64,000 bases of DNA from Sistotremastrum niveocremeum HHB9708 (Eukaryota; Basidiomycota; Agaricomycetes; Sistotremastrales; Sistotremastraceae). The notes beneath the pieces are model-generated. The model was not told the origin of the DNA. It made no database searches and worked only from the letters and a program-made list of their open reading frames with translations. Location: the NCBI GenBank assembly GCA_001630475.1, contig KV419405.1, positions 232,513-296,512 on the forward strand. Direction: 5' to 3'. The stretch's first letter is position 1; each line of letters starts with the position of its first letter. Positions 36,536 through 47,434 of this stretch are shown in pieces. A program made the translations under genes and the position numbers.

Positions 36536-37723
36536 TCACTTACTTGAACCTCCTTGCTGATTATCCTGCTCTTTATCCATGCTCATTTGAATAGCTTTTG
36601 CAATAGCATCTTCCTCGTCCATCTCCTCATCCTCCTCCACTGCGCCAAATGTAGGATCTACGGGGATATATTAGACAGATTCGACAGCATAGACAAAAAG
36701 AACTCACGTTCTCCGCCCATCTCAATGTCGGCTTCCTGCTGACTCAACGCCAAAGCTTGTGCCAACATTCTCTCCTCCTCGTCCTCTGTCTCAGCACCCA
36801 CGATCTGGGCGCCAGCACCAGCCCCAGCAGTCGTTACAGTTGTGCTAGGCGCGGGTGCTGTAACCTCGGGAATAGCATCCAAGTTCGTCGTCGAAGACGC
36901 AGCAGCAGCAGGCGCGCTAGCCTCAACAGCTCTCTGATCCTCCATCGACATACGTAAAGCAAGTGCAAGTTCAGGATCAACAGTAGGATCCACGCCGAAC
37001 TCGAACTGTTCAGCACCAGCACCGCTTCCTCCCGCGCCACCCGCATCCATCGCTACATCCGCCGCAGCACCTTCACCCGCCAAAATTGGACTGCTCGAAA
37101 TAACGTCGGAGAGAAGTCTCGTTCCAGGTGGTACAGCGAGGAAATGGGAGTTATCCGCCGAATTGACATTCTCCACAAAAGCTCTGAGGATGGGTTCGTT
37201 CGCTTCTCGTCCTTCGTCTTCGCCGAATGATACAATGTCCACTGCTACGTTATTCTTTTTCAATTTCTTGGCGAGACGAACGAGAGTGCGTTCGTCGGAT
37301 GAGGGGGGGAGAGGGGAGCCTACGAAGAGGACTATTCGCTGGCGGAGGTTTTTGTTTTGGCGGTGTTTGAGGGCGAGTTGGGCGACGGAGATGGCGGTTG
37401 GGATGTCTGCTGTGCCACCTAGTCCAGCGGCGGTTTTGTGCAGCGCTGTCAGGACCTTTCCGATTTCTTTCGCATGCGTGACGAGTACTTCTGGTCTACA
37501 CATTCATAATCAGATTCCATAAAGAGTGAATCAGATGTAGAGGAACGCACCCTTTTCCAGCCATAGTCATAACCCCCACCGTGTTCTCCGGATTACTATC
37601 AATCTTCGTCCTGAAGACAGTATTCACCGCATCAGACTGAGAATCGAATCTCGTCGGCGGATAATCCCCATTCCTCATATACTCCGAATTATCAATGATC
37701 ATAATCGTCGCTTCCAACGGCAT
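36536..37723 (-). CDS. RPN10: 26S proteasome regulatory subunit Rpn10 (ubiquitin receptor)
   Basis: Start ATG at 37723. The N-terminal von Willebrand A domain begins [20 protein letters not shown] and continues [27 protein letters not shown] and VDIVSFGE. Three ubiquitin-interacting motifs follow: [16 protein letters not shown] near 36970, [16 protein letters not shown] near 36760 and [15 protein letters not shown] near 36600. Yeast Rpn10 has one UIM and human PSMD4 two, so three is on the high side. Ala/Pro/Thr-rich linkers separate them. The end is QQGGSSK with the stop at 36536-36538. Introns lie near 37500-37550 and 36665-36708. The protein docks ubiquitinated substrates on the proteasome lid/base interface. 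Confidence 0.95.
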
Positions 37724-37877
37724 GGCTCAATCTCTTCGCGGGTGATCTGGATATGGGTTTGGGTTAAGTTCGAGAGCGCGAAGGTGACGCGTCTGTGGGC
37801 GCTTCGCGTCGTTGAGGGCGGACGGATTGGATTGGGAATTGGAACTCCGATCGCACGCTCTCCTTTGCTGGCTTGAG
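37724..37877. promoter_or_regulatory. Divergent promoter shared by RPN10 and NDUFB7-like gene
   Basis: Only 154 bp separate the two start codons, which point away from each other, so the two housekeeping genes very likely share a bidirectional promoter. No TATA box is obvious. Confidence 0.6.
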
Positions 37878-38320
37878 ATGGCGTCGTCGACTACTGCTTC
37901 GCAGGAGGAATTGAAAAAGTATAAGGTGCCTATTGCGTGGAGAGATGGATGTTCGGCGTGAGTTTGATTGGGGATCGTGGATTGCGTTGGGTGCTGAAGG
38001 GTGTTATAGGCTGTTGATACCGCTGAACGTTTGCAGACGGGATAAATATTATTTGCCTTGGGAGTGTGACCATGAGAGGTGGGTTTAGTATTTGTGGTGT
38101 TTGGATTTGTGCTGATTTTGGGTAGACATGCGTATGAGAAGTATGTGATTTAATCTGCTAATTTGCCGATGCTGATGCTATAACTCGATTCAGGTGTCAA
38201 TATGACGAGTGAGTTTTCCTCATTAATACCGCAGAGATGTTAACGCTGCCTAGTTACGTCCGACGGATGAAGGAGCTCTCAAAACTGCGGCTCAAGAAAG
38301 CAGAGGAAGAGTCAGAATAG
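37878..38320 (+). CDS. NADH dehydrogenase (complex I) B18/NDUFB7-like subunit
   Basis: Start ATG at 37878 (MASSTTASQEELKKYKVPIA). The fold signature is a twin CX9C pair: CSALLIPLNVC, a 10-residue spacer, then CDHERHAYEKC. These form disulfides in the intermembrane space after Mia40 import. The sequence RRDKYYLPWECDHERHAYEK and YVRRMKELSKLR are family hallmarks. Four introns cut this small gene (about 90 residues), and two of its exons are only 15 nt each, encoding HAYEK and CQYDD. The stop is at 38318-38320. It is an accessory subunit of the membrane arm of complex I. Confidence 0.93.
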
Positions 38321-38392
38321 AGCCTGTATCGTAGACCCAACACGAAGCGTTCATTCAACTGAGTGGTGATCAATATTCATTCCTTGACATTC

Positions 38393-39421
38393 TCAACTGG
38401 CCTTCTGATACTCCCTAACAACCAACCTCTCCGGTCCCTCTCCCTTATCCACATCATACCCCTTCCATCTCGCCAGTTCCTCGTCTAATCGATCTGCCAC
38501 TTTTTCCACCGAACTGTCTTTTCCGAACGCTTCAACGAATTCACCGCGTGGGTCCATGAGGTAGAAGTATATTGAGTGGTCGACGAGGTAGTCCATTTGT
38601 TCGAGGGAGGGTTTGCCTTCTGGTGGAGGGGGTGAGGAGAAGTAGACGCGATAGGCTTTGCAGGTCGCTTTGACTTCGGGGTAGGATCCTGTCAAGCCGA
38701 TCACGGAGGGGTGGAAGTCTGGCAAAGTTCAGGGTGAATTCTGGGCTGGGAGAGTGAAGCGTACCGGCGACATATTTCTTCATTGCTTGGACGTCGTCTC
38801 GTGCTGGATCCACGCTCACGAAGATAGGGAGCAGCTCGACGTCCTTCCCATGTCTCTTCGCAACCTCATCCACAACCGCACCCATCTTATCCAGTTCCGC
38901 AGGACAAATATCCGGACAATTCGTGAAACCAAAATACATCACGCTCCATTTCCCAAGCATATCCTTCTCCGTGAACGGTTTGCCATCATGAGTAACGAGC
39001 GAGAAGGGTCCGCCAACTGCTGCTCGTCCAATCTTCTTTGAAGCGAGAGCTTGTCGTTTGGCTTCTTGTATTCGTTCTTTCTCGGATTTGAAGTAGTAGA
39101 AGAGACCGACGCCGGTGAGGACGAAGATAGCTGCTGCTTGGGGCGTGAAGACGCCTACTGCTGCTCGATCACGTACACCAGAGGGCGTGTAGTGAGACGA
39201 TGAGTAGGCTCGGATTGAGGGTCTATGAGGAGGTGGTTTGGAGGTGAAGAACTAGGACAAGTCAGGATGGATGCTGAGCTGAGCGATTGGGGTGAACTAA
39301 CGGTGGGCGGGAGAGACTTCGCGTCTCGAGACCATCGTGGGGTCTGATTTGATAGCTCACGACGAGAAGCTGATCGTAAGCATGTTGACTGGAAGAATGA
39401 GCGACGCAGGGCGTACGACAT
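38393..39421 (-). CDS. SCO1: SCO1/2-type mitochondrial copper chaperone for cytochrome oxidase
   Basis: Start ATG at 39421 (MSYALRRSFFQSTCLRSASR), a mitochondrial targeting sequence rich in Arg/Ser. A single membrane segment (AAIFVLTGVGLFYYF) follows, then the thioredoxin-like domain. Copper ligands are visible: CPDICP (CxxxCP) near 38915 and the His of YLVDHSIYFYLMD near 38580. Other family features are GKWSVMYFGFTN, LLPIFVSVDPARD and ELARWKGYDVD-type C-terminal sequence. The end is REYQKAS at 38393. Introns lie near 38720-38765 and 39240-39300. It delivers copper to the CuA site of Cox2 in the inner mitochondrial membrane. Its first codons and upstream region are duplicated at 40789-41292. 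Confidence 0.94.
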
Positions 39422-39690
39422 CAAGCTCTGAAAAGTCGGAAAGCGGATGAAACTCCAGTCTCTTGCCACCACGATCTTTGAGTAATTTCCTATTGTCGTG
39501 TTCGCCCTTTGCGCCACCGGATAACGTCTACGATGAAGACTCTGGTGCCGAGGATTCCTTTCTTCCGATTCTCTTTCTAGTCAACACCCATTCCCGGAAG
39601 AAACGGAGCGAACGAGAACCTCTGCCTGATGAACTTCCAAAGCTACGCCGTTGCATTCGCCTCGACGTATGATGCCACACGCTAGGTACG
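39370..39690. repeat. SCO1 5' region, source of a diverged duplicate
   Basis: The SCO1 start region and upstream sequence recur at 40789-41292. Matching anchors in order are CATGTTGACTGGAAGA, GACGCAGGGCGTACGACATC (start codon), CTGAAAAGTCGGA, TGATGAAACTC-like, CTCTTGCCACCA-like, GAACGAGAACCTCTGC, CCAAAGCTACGCC and TGATGCCACAC. The two are about 1.4 kb apart in the same orientation. Confidence 0.7.
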
Positions 39691-40494
39691 TATAGTAGTA
39701 TCCTCTCGTCAGATCTCATTCTTCCTTCGCAGCCTTTTCTTTCGATGCTGGACATTCTTTGGCGATCGATGGTTCTCCCGGGCGACTCTCCTGCACTAAA
39801 CCTCGCACTTTTCGTCCTACTCTATATCGCAAACCTCACGCCTGCCTTACGCGGCTGCGTCTGAAGACCCTCAGATCTCAGACTGTATTGCTACCTTTCT
39901 CGTCTTTTTTCCTTCCTTGATGTCGAGAGTGATTCGGAAAATATCGGTTCTGCTAGTGCCGCTGTCCTAATAAGAGCGACTTTCTGGTTCTCCGTATCTT
40001 ATTCGGCCTCGCTGGATCCCCCTCATCTTCAGAATATACTGATATGCCTCAATATCCAAGGCTGGAATTTAGGTTCTTAAGCAATGTACCGTCCCCTCTC
40101 CACCGCGATAGTCAGCTACTTATGGCTCCGTCGACTTCTTTGCGTTGCGTTTGGATTACTTTTCAGTGATTCAGGCCCCTTCCGGTACAACTGCAGTCTG
40201 TTGGAGCTGACTCTTTCTTCCCGCCTCGTCAGTGTTTGCAGAGTTGAGCGTTTGCCTACAGATGATGAACTTGGTCTGTTCAACTCTGTCGTACTTACGG
40301 CAATTGACTGCATAGAGAGGATCGGAGACATTTCCCGCATGCTGTAACTTGTTTGTGTATCTGGTTTCCTTGTCAAATCAACGACTCCGCGGGTCAAAGG
40401 CTCACAGATTGTGAATAATGCAAGGTTGAACTTGATATAGCACTTGCGCACTGATGATTCTCTAAACTGTCGTTTCTGAGCGTGAGCCTCGCCG

Positions 40495-40790
40495 TTGTAC
40501 TGGATGGACCCTCGGGGAACAATCAACGCCGTTCTTTGGATATTCCTAAATCTAGATAGGCGAGTAACTTTGCACTCCTAACAGGCTTATACAGTATATG
40601 CAAAAACGCGTAAAAGAGAATTCGATTATAAATATTGTTCTAGCCTGCGCCCCCGAGGGTTAAACTGGCGAAATTCAGGGCCTTGGTGTACATCCGGATT
40701 CCTTCGGAGGAACATCCTGGCATCTGCCTTTCAGTCGGTGTGACCTCCCTCATATCCTATGCTTTCAAGGCAGCCTGCTTAGCTCAAGCT
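40495..40790. repeat. Diverged copy of the tRNA-Lys upstream flank
   Basis: This segment matches 41855-42166 in the same orientation. Shared anchors in order are GAGCCTCGC, CTTTGGATAT, CCGAGGGTTRAACT, ACCTCCCTCATAT / ACCTACCTCATAT, and CTTTCAAGGCAGCCYGC running into the 5' part of the tRNA. Confidence 0.6.
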
Positions 40791-40801
40791 GAGCGTAGAC
40801 A
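40773..40801 (+). pseudogene. Truncated tRNA-Lys relic (acceptor strand plus D arm)
   Basis: GCCTGCTTAGCTCAAGCTGA corresponds to the start of the intact tRNA at 42144 through its D arm. It then passes directly into sequence duplicated from the SCO1 upstream region. There is no anticodon or T arm, so it cannot be functional. Confidence 0.6.
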
Positions 40802-41292
40802 TGTTGATTGGAAGATCTAGAATGAACGACGCAGAGCGAACGACATCAAGCTTCAAGCCCTACCTACCTCCCTGAAAAGTCGGACAGCTGATGAAACTCG
40901 ACTCTCTTGACAGTTGCCACCATCGTCTCACATACGACCTTCTTTTCCTCGAATCCGTTGGCGAGCTCTTACCACGGGTCTCGATTATCCAGTAGTGCAG
41001 TGCGTCACAACATCGTCTGCACTATTCTCTCACCTCCGGACTCCTGACGCCTGACAATCCATCCACTGGCACCATGCCCTTTGCACTCCCGGGTTCAAAT
41101 GACAACATCTAGGATCACAGCTCCAGCCTCCTGGTTTTGTCTCCTCTCATCTGCTCCTCAGTAATGACCCGTCCCAGTACGAATACGAACGAGAGAACGA
41201 ACGAGAACCTCTGCTTCTTTTTTGATTGCCAAAGCTACGCCAATGTATCATCGAGTCATTCGCCTGGCATTTGATGCCACACACCCAGTTTA
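40789..41292. repeat. Diverged copy of the SCO1 start/upstream region
   Basis: This copy matches 39370-39690 but contains extra sequence in its middle (about 40940-41190). The SCO1 start codon and the next codons are recognisable at about 40846-40851 in reverse orientation. No coding exon continues, so it is a non-coding fragment. Confidence 0.65.
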
Positions 41293-41854
41293 TTCCTCGC
41301 CTGTCTCATAACACCAAGGGACTTGGGATGTCCAAATATCTCATCCTATTACATGGCTTTGATGAATGTTTCGCATCTATATTCACATCCTTCTCCCTCC
41401 TCCCTCGAAAACGAACGCTCCCCTCTTCTGGAGGTCTTCCGAACCCTCGAACCCTCTTACTTCTATATCCGCCTTCGTTTTGACGGACGTGTTCGATCTC
41501 AGTCGCTGCACCTCCCTTGCACTTCTTGTTCTGACATACACTCAATATTGTCGTCGAATCTATGTCCTTCGACTCCCATCAATTCCTGACCCTACTTACC
41601 TCGCCATCTGGACAACTTCCCTGTCTTGCTTACATTGATACCCTTCTTTATCTCTTGAGATCAGATCGGTGATCTTGCCTCCCCCAATATATCGTGATTC
41701 TTGAACCTGCCATACGCAGTCAATCTTGCGGGATGCAGATGCTGTTACATAGACATTTGAAGGTAGTCATGCTGCTCGGAAGAGAAAACCGCTTCACATA
41801 GTCAGCCTGGCGCTGCTAACATACTCCTGCTAACAAAGTCCATTGAGTAGTGCG

Positions 41855-42166
41855 CCTGAGCCTCGCGGCTGCATTGGACCGCTACGACCCACAGACGCTG
41901 TCTTTGGATATCTGTGTCATGGGCAGTCTTGACTGATACGAAAATTAGAATTACAAAGGCTCTTTCAGCCTTCGCCCACCCCGAGGGTTGAACTCGCAGA
42001 CTCGAGGCGAGGTCTGGTTCACAAACGAATTCCCTCGAAACAAAGTCTCGGCAGTGTCCGTTCAATCGGGGAAGACCTACCTCATATGGCTTGAGTACAC
42101 TGCAACTAGTCATTGTCTGTCGTTTACCTCTTCTTTCAAGGCAGCCCGCCTAGCTCAATCGGATAG
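41855..42166. repeat. tRNA-Lys upstream flank (partner of 40495-40790)
   Basis: See 40495-40790. This copy includes the intact tRNA start, so it is the likely source of the pair. Confidence 0.55.
41973..42001 (-). pseudogene. Inverted tRNA-Lys 3'-half relic
   Basis: Read on minus, the sequence gives a T arm GCGAG-TTCAACC-CTCGG followed by GGTGGGC and one base. The intact tRNA has GCGAG-TTCGACC-CTCGC followed by GGTGGGC. No matching 5' half was found beside it. It lies about 145 bp upstream of the intact gene in opposite orientation. Confidence 0.5.
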
Positions 42167-42242
42167 AGCGTCAGACTCTTAGGAGTTATCCGAATTCCGA
42201 TTCGGCATCTGAAGGCTGCGAGTTCGACCCTCGCGGTGGGCT
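42144..42242 (+). tRNA. tRNA-Lys(CTT) with a 25-nt intron
   Basis: The acceptor stem GCCCGCC (42144-42150) pairs with GGTGGGC (42235-42241; one G-U), discriminator T. The D stem is GCTC/GAGC. The anticodon stem is TCAGA (42171-42175) with TCTGA (42208-42212). The anticodon loop CT-CTT-A-A has anticodon CTT at 42178-42180. An intron of 25 nt at 42182-42206 follows the base 3' of the anticodon, the standard position. The T arm is GCGAG-TTCGACC-CTCGC. The A box (TAGCTCAATCGG) and B box (GTTCGACCC) are both good. Confidence 0.93.
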
Positions 42243-42251
42243 AGAATTACC

Positions 42252-42256
42252 TTTTT
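42252..42256 (+). terminator. Pol III terminator of tRNA-Lys
   Basis: A TTTTT run starts 10 nt after the tRNA end. Confidence 0.7.
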
Positions 42257-42630
42257 GATTTTCGTTTTATGCTCCTGCAATTTTTTGGAAACTCGTAGAA
42301 TGTCGTAAGTCCAAGATTTGAATTTTACCGATTTTTCTAGACGCCCTAGGTGCTTTTTCAAAGGGCCTAGCGGGAGGAGCAAACGTTGCAAGACGCCTCA
42401 AGAGATTCATCAAGTGTCGATAACGACCAAGGCAGTCCGTCATCGACGAGCCGCGTGGATAGCTTTCAAACTATGCGGTCTATTTGATAGGAACGACTTG
42501 ACTCAGCAGTGGCTTTCCCCAAGCGAATGCAGATGCCTTTCGACATATGAAAAGTCATCGAGAGCGATATATATATTAGTCTCAGGAACACATCAGGTAC
42601 GATATCGAGAATATTATCATGAAAACAGGT

Positions 42631-45600
42631 TCAAAGCGCGGATACAGGCTTGAGCTCAAGGTTTGGAGACACAATCTCCAACTCTCCCGTGTACAAAAGT
42701 GTATGAGGATCGACGTATAACTTCCATTGCGGATCCCTGAGGACCTTCCAGACCCTGATAAGTATGTATACTGCTCCTGGAGGATCGCTCGCTCTCGACA
42801 GGGAGCACTGAGATGCCTGGAAAAGGACGCTTAGCAAATGGGATGGATGGAGCGACGATTGAGAACGTACAAACTGAACCTGACTTTTCGACATGCTGAG
42901 CTTTTCTTGAAGATCTTGGGTTGTGGCTTTGACTTCCATGTAGTATGTAGGCCATCCATCTTTCCATGCATCCATCACTTCTTGGCCATAGATATGGCGA
43001 GTCAAAACACCGCGCGCGTCCCGATATTCGAAATCAGCTGGTGCGGGTGTGCCGTGAGGGGCCATGCCAGGAATTCTCCCCTTGATATCGCTGGTCCAAT
43101 GAGAAGCGTCAAACCCGGGCAATACGTTTGAGAACACTTTGTAGATCTGTGAATATGGTCAATATAAGGTCATGGAAAGCTCAAGAATCGCTCACGAAAT
43201 ATTCTCCGCAAATTCCGCTGATCGTAGCGATGTCGAGATCGGGTGAAAATGCCGCACTATCTTGGAAGCCGCTGGCCGCATGAGTCAACTCAAGCAGCTG
43301 TGTGTTCGAGGGAGCACTCCGATCAGTTCTAGAAGAGGGGCCTCTCTGAGAACCCGATGAAGGATCGTGGGCTTGAGGCACAGCGAGTCGTGAACGAATG
43401 ACTGAACCCAAAGTTGTGACGTTTTGCGCCGCACGCTCCACTTCGCTGAGGTACTTGGCATCATTGTTCCGATCGTTGCACTCGTCCCGATCGTTATCTG
43501 TGACAACCAGAGCCTGTGTATGACGAGGCGCGTAAAGCCGAGGCGCTTCACGCGATGGCGAGTAGTGCTGGGTGTGAAGCAGTGCTTCATCCACAAGCAT
43601 TGCCTCTATATGTCGATCTTCATGCACGAGCATTGCTTCTATATGTTGATCAACATTTTGGAGGGCGGGAACATCGATTCCTTTCATGTTGAACAATCCC
43701 TCGACCAGCTCTAGATCTTGGTAGATGCATACATGGAACATATGTGTTTCAATGGGTAAAAGATTGGCAAACTCATTCGAGATTTTGAGATTCCTTCGTG
43801 TAGAAGGCGCAAGAGAAGTGAATATTGTCAATTCAGTATCCTTGCGCACCAGTACAATCTCGTCAGTAGTGACTTGAGTGATGTCCTGTAGTGTATACGT
43901 TGATTGGATGTCCGGGACGAGTTGAATTGATACATTCTGTAGATTGTCGAGGAGTTGGAGCACTTCATAATTGCATTTATTCGGGAAGGTCCCCTGAATG
44001 TAACTGGTGATATTCATGAGTGGTTGCCACGAGGTTAAGAAACAGGCGTGACGGACCTCTTGACAAAATTGGCACGATATTGGATTTTTCGGGCTTCCGC
44101 GGCTTCGGTGGTTGCGCGACCCGCCGGAACGGACGTGCGAACAACAGAGTCCTCCAGCGTTCGAACGTGAGACTTGAACACTGGAGATTTTAGCAAACGT
44201 TGAATGTGCAGGATCGTCGTATTGTTGAAAGACAAAATCTCCACTTTGGATCGGAAAATGGAAGAAAGATGCCCTGTCGGATCGGCGACATAAATTTTTT
44301 CACCAATGGCACGTAAAGTCATTCCGTGAGATGGGGAATCCACTGGGAATATAGGCAAGGATGCTAAACGTTGGAGCCAGGCAATGGCGGCATCACCGCT
44401 ATACTCTTGACCGTCGAGGAAGTCGCATAGATCAATGAGCTTGTCAGATATCGCCTGCGACTGCTCTTTGGGAATTTGCTGATTCCTCCAGGTTTCGGAT
44501 ATGAGCCGAAGCTCTTCGACGAGGAGATCCGGGCCGCAATCTTGGATATTTAAAAGATCTCGCATAAGCTTCGAAAGCCCCTGATACATTTTCTCCAGCG
44601 CAACTTTGGACGTCATCGAACGTGCTCCTTTCCAAACAACCTTGCACGTTGTTACCCAAGAATGTTTGTTCTTCAAATAAACGAGTGGCTCGCTTGCGAA
44701 GGCTTGTCTAAACCAGATCAGATTAGCTGACGTGGACATATTCGGTAGAGGCGTAACACACTTGATTGCTTCTGGCGCGTCGACAAAATGATTCTGTAGA
44801 CTTTGATACAGACTCTGAATTTGTTCTTCATCGTGGCTTCCCTGATCTTTCAAGCGGCGGAGGAGCCTAAGATAAAGAGCCCCATCAAGTTTTGTAGAGA
44901 CACCCAGACGCTCGAGAAACATCCATTCCGGATTCTCGGCATCTTTGACGGAAAGGAATGGTAAGCCATCAAATTGTTTTAGATGCGTGGTGCCTAGATA
45001 TGTATCTTTGATGCAGTATGACTTCCCATCTTGGCATGTTGTTGTAAGGTTCCCAAGATATGCAATGGCAGAAGGTCCCAGATCGCTGTTTGACCACGAG
45101 GTCCAAGATTGCTGAATGACACAGAGAAGATCCTGCATGTTAAGGGACAAGCAAAGTGCTTTGAATTCAGGGGATAGTTGGCCATCGATGAGTCTTGGGC
45201 AGATGTGGAGCCCGAGTCTAAGGCGTAGCCATTCGACGAATTTAGCGAGTTGTTCGGGGGTCTGACATTTACGAAAGTAGGCAGAGTGTAAGAATGGGGC
45301 TTTGAGAATTCCATGCAATTTGATGGAATAAGACGAGTCTTGATAATCGACATAGACGGTATTCGCCCACGCGCTTTCTAGGGAGTCCGTGACTACGCGC
45401 AGTTTTATACCAGTGGATGATGGGCAATACTGCGATTCAAAGAACCACAGGGCATCGCTGATCATGTCATCCATTCTAATGAGGTTCGGTTCGCCGGTAG
45501 AGTGCCGTTTTAATATCTGTGCGGCGATATTTTCCTCGTTTGCGACTTTGACGCCCAGTGCGGCGTAAAGGCAATGTCTCCAGGTGTTAGGCTCGATGCC

Positions 45601-47434
45601 GGGGTTCAATAGATGTATCCCAAGGTTGGCAGGGATGTTCGACAATGCAGAATCGAAATATACATCAGTGATGCTGTTTGCAGGCACCCATCGACCGTCT
45701 TTCATGGGAAGGAGACGAAGCGCGCGAACTTCGTGCGACGGCCAGGTGGTCTCATAATCGTAACTCCGTCTCTTCTTCACAGGTATCTGAGACCTGATAG
45801 AATATAATGCTTGACACACAGCCTCGTGCCACCCATCCGTCCGCGAGCTAGGATCGAGGGATACTAGCATGAGAGCAAGGCCTTGAACGAATAAGTCTTC
45901 GTCTATCGACCTGACTCCTAATCGTCGTAAATGGACATGATCTTTCTCCATGTAAGATGAGGACAGATACACAAAAGGTGTGGGTAGAAAGGCTGGTTCG
46001 AGTAGAGGTTGGCCACGTTCGTCTCGGAATCGAGAGGGAGCGATGAGGACATCGCGGGGTCTGTGATAAACGCCCTTGCTATCCAGAATGATCGGGCGTT
46101 GCTTGAGATCCTCGATTATGCTCGTCTCGAGTCCGGAGAAGAAGGGATCGAATATACTTGAGGGGAGGAACCGAACCCAAGTATATTGCAACTGAGATCG
46201 AGCCTTGAAATCTTCGACGGCCTGGGAGAACGTAGCGGTGATGCCGGAACGTAACTGCTTATTCCACGACAAATCGGTTAAAAGATCCTCTCGATTGGCA
46301 GAGGCCAAGAAATCTGCTTGAATGACGAACTAGGTGAATTGTCAGAATCGAACCACCGTCTGAAGGCTGGCACCGCACCGAAAAGCCGTAGTCTCTCAAG
46401 GGTAAAAAGGCATGCACTGCTTGGGAAGAGATCTTGGGCGTAAGATCGGAAGCGACTGGAAAAGCCAACACAATTTCGCTTTCCCTGACATTAGCCCGCC
46501 TTTTCTCTCCTGGGTGTGTCGGAACTACTTTCTTGATGACGTAATATTTCTGGGTCTCCAGCATACTGGAAGTCTTCTTCTCCAGGATGACAATCGAGCG
46601 ATCCTCTCCAGTTATGTGACGGAGTGTCACTCGACTGAGTTTCCCTGATCTGAGCTTGACGTCGAGAGTAATCGAGCGCAGCTGTCGCAGGAACAGCAGG
46701 AGTGACGGGGACAATGTCATGAGCTCAGAAGCCAGAGCATCGCGATCGACATTCGCCTTCAGGTCTAGGGTGAATCTTGTCAAATTTGTGCGCTCATGCT
46801 CTGGAAGAGGGTCCCATATCGGTGTGAGCATGCCGCATGTTTGCGTCGCGTCAAATTTGAACATAAACTCTCGGGAGCAGATGTGAACGACATCAGAAAC
46901 TTGGAAGACGGACTTGAAGCCTTTGAAGAACTGTCAAGCCATCGTATCATGTACTGCATTGAGGACACACCTATGCCCTTCTCCCCTGGTTGATTTATTA
47001 ATTGAGAGAAAATCTGAAAGACAAGGCTGGGCTCACCGATGTATCCAATTTTTCCGGACTTGGTGCTATCTCCACTGTTGCAGATAGATTTAACATCTTC
47101 AGCGGTAAACCCCTCTTCATTACATTCCGTGATCAATTGATCCTCTCGAAGCTTGAAGTATAGAGTGGGAACCTCGTTGGTGTACTTGCTGTCATCGGCA
47201 TTTTGAATGAGTTCAAAGATGAAGTGCGTGGACTTGGAATATATCTCAACCGCCAACCTATTTCCCGCGATGGTCAGCCTTGATCACATTTTTATCAAGA
47301 AAAGATTACTTCTCTATGCTCCGGTGTAGATTAGCTCGTGTGTCTGTGAGCCACTCGACCATGTGAGGATCAGCATTGCGCATCATTTCTTCATCATAGC
47401 CCTTCTTTCGTCGGATCTCTTTAATCACGTCCAT
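42631..47434 (-). CDS. Sacsin/NO VEIN-like protein: HATPase domain with C-terminal DUF3883 (NOV)
   Basis: This is a large protein of roughly 1,450 residues. Start ATG at 47434 (MDVIKEIRRKKGYDEEMMRN); exon 1 continues HMVEWLTDTRANLHRSIEK. The GHKL/HSP90-type ATP pocket follows: FIFELIQNADDSKY (Asn/Asp of the N box), EEGFTAEDVKSICNSGDSTK (G1-like), then KGIG-FKSVFQVSDVV (G2 loop) across an intron. A long middle region of about 750 residues (44035-46308) has no named domain. The C-terminal part has TSDIKGRIPG, ADFEYRDARGVLTRH and YYMEVKATTQDLQEKL, the DUF3883/NOV pattern, a PD-(D/E)xK nuclease-like fold with the ExK pair. An acceptor near 44000 joins ...NFVKR to SYIQGTFPNK. It ends LELKPVSAL at 42631. 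The function in fungi is unknown; the plant relative NO VEIN acts in vascular patterning, and sacsin is a co-chaperone. Confidence 0.85.
43596..43661 (-). repeat. 33-bp in-frame tandem duplication inside the NOV gene
   Basis: Two 33-bp units starting at 43596 and 43629 encode HIEAMLV(D/H)E twice in a row, just before the acidic linker to the NOV domain. The period is a multiple of three, so the frame is kept. Confidence 0.7.

Larger units (their letters stand above)
39422..42143. other. 2.7-kb gene-free stretch made largely of diverged duplicates
   Basis: No protein gene was recognised between SCO1 and the tRNA. The stretch is mostly explained by two duplicated segments (see the separate repeat entries) plus unassigned sequence at about 39700-40490 and 41300-41850. 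Confidence 0.5.
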
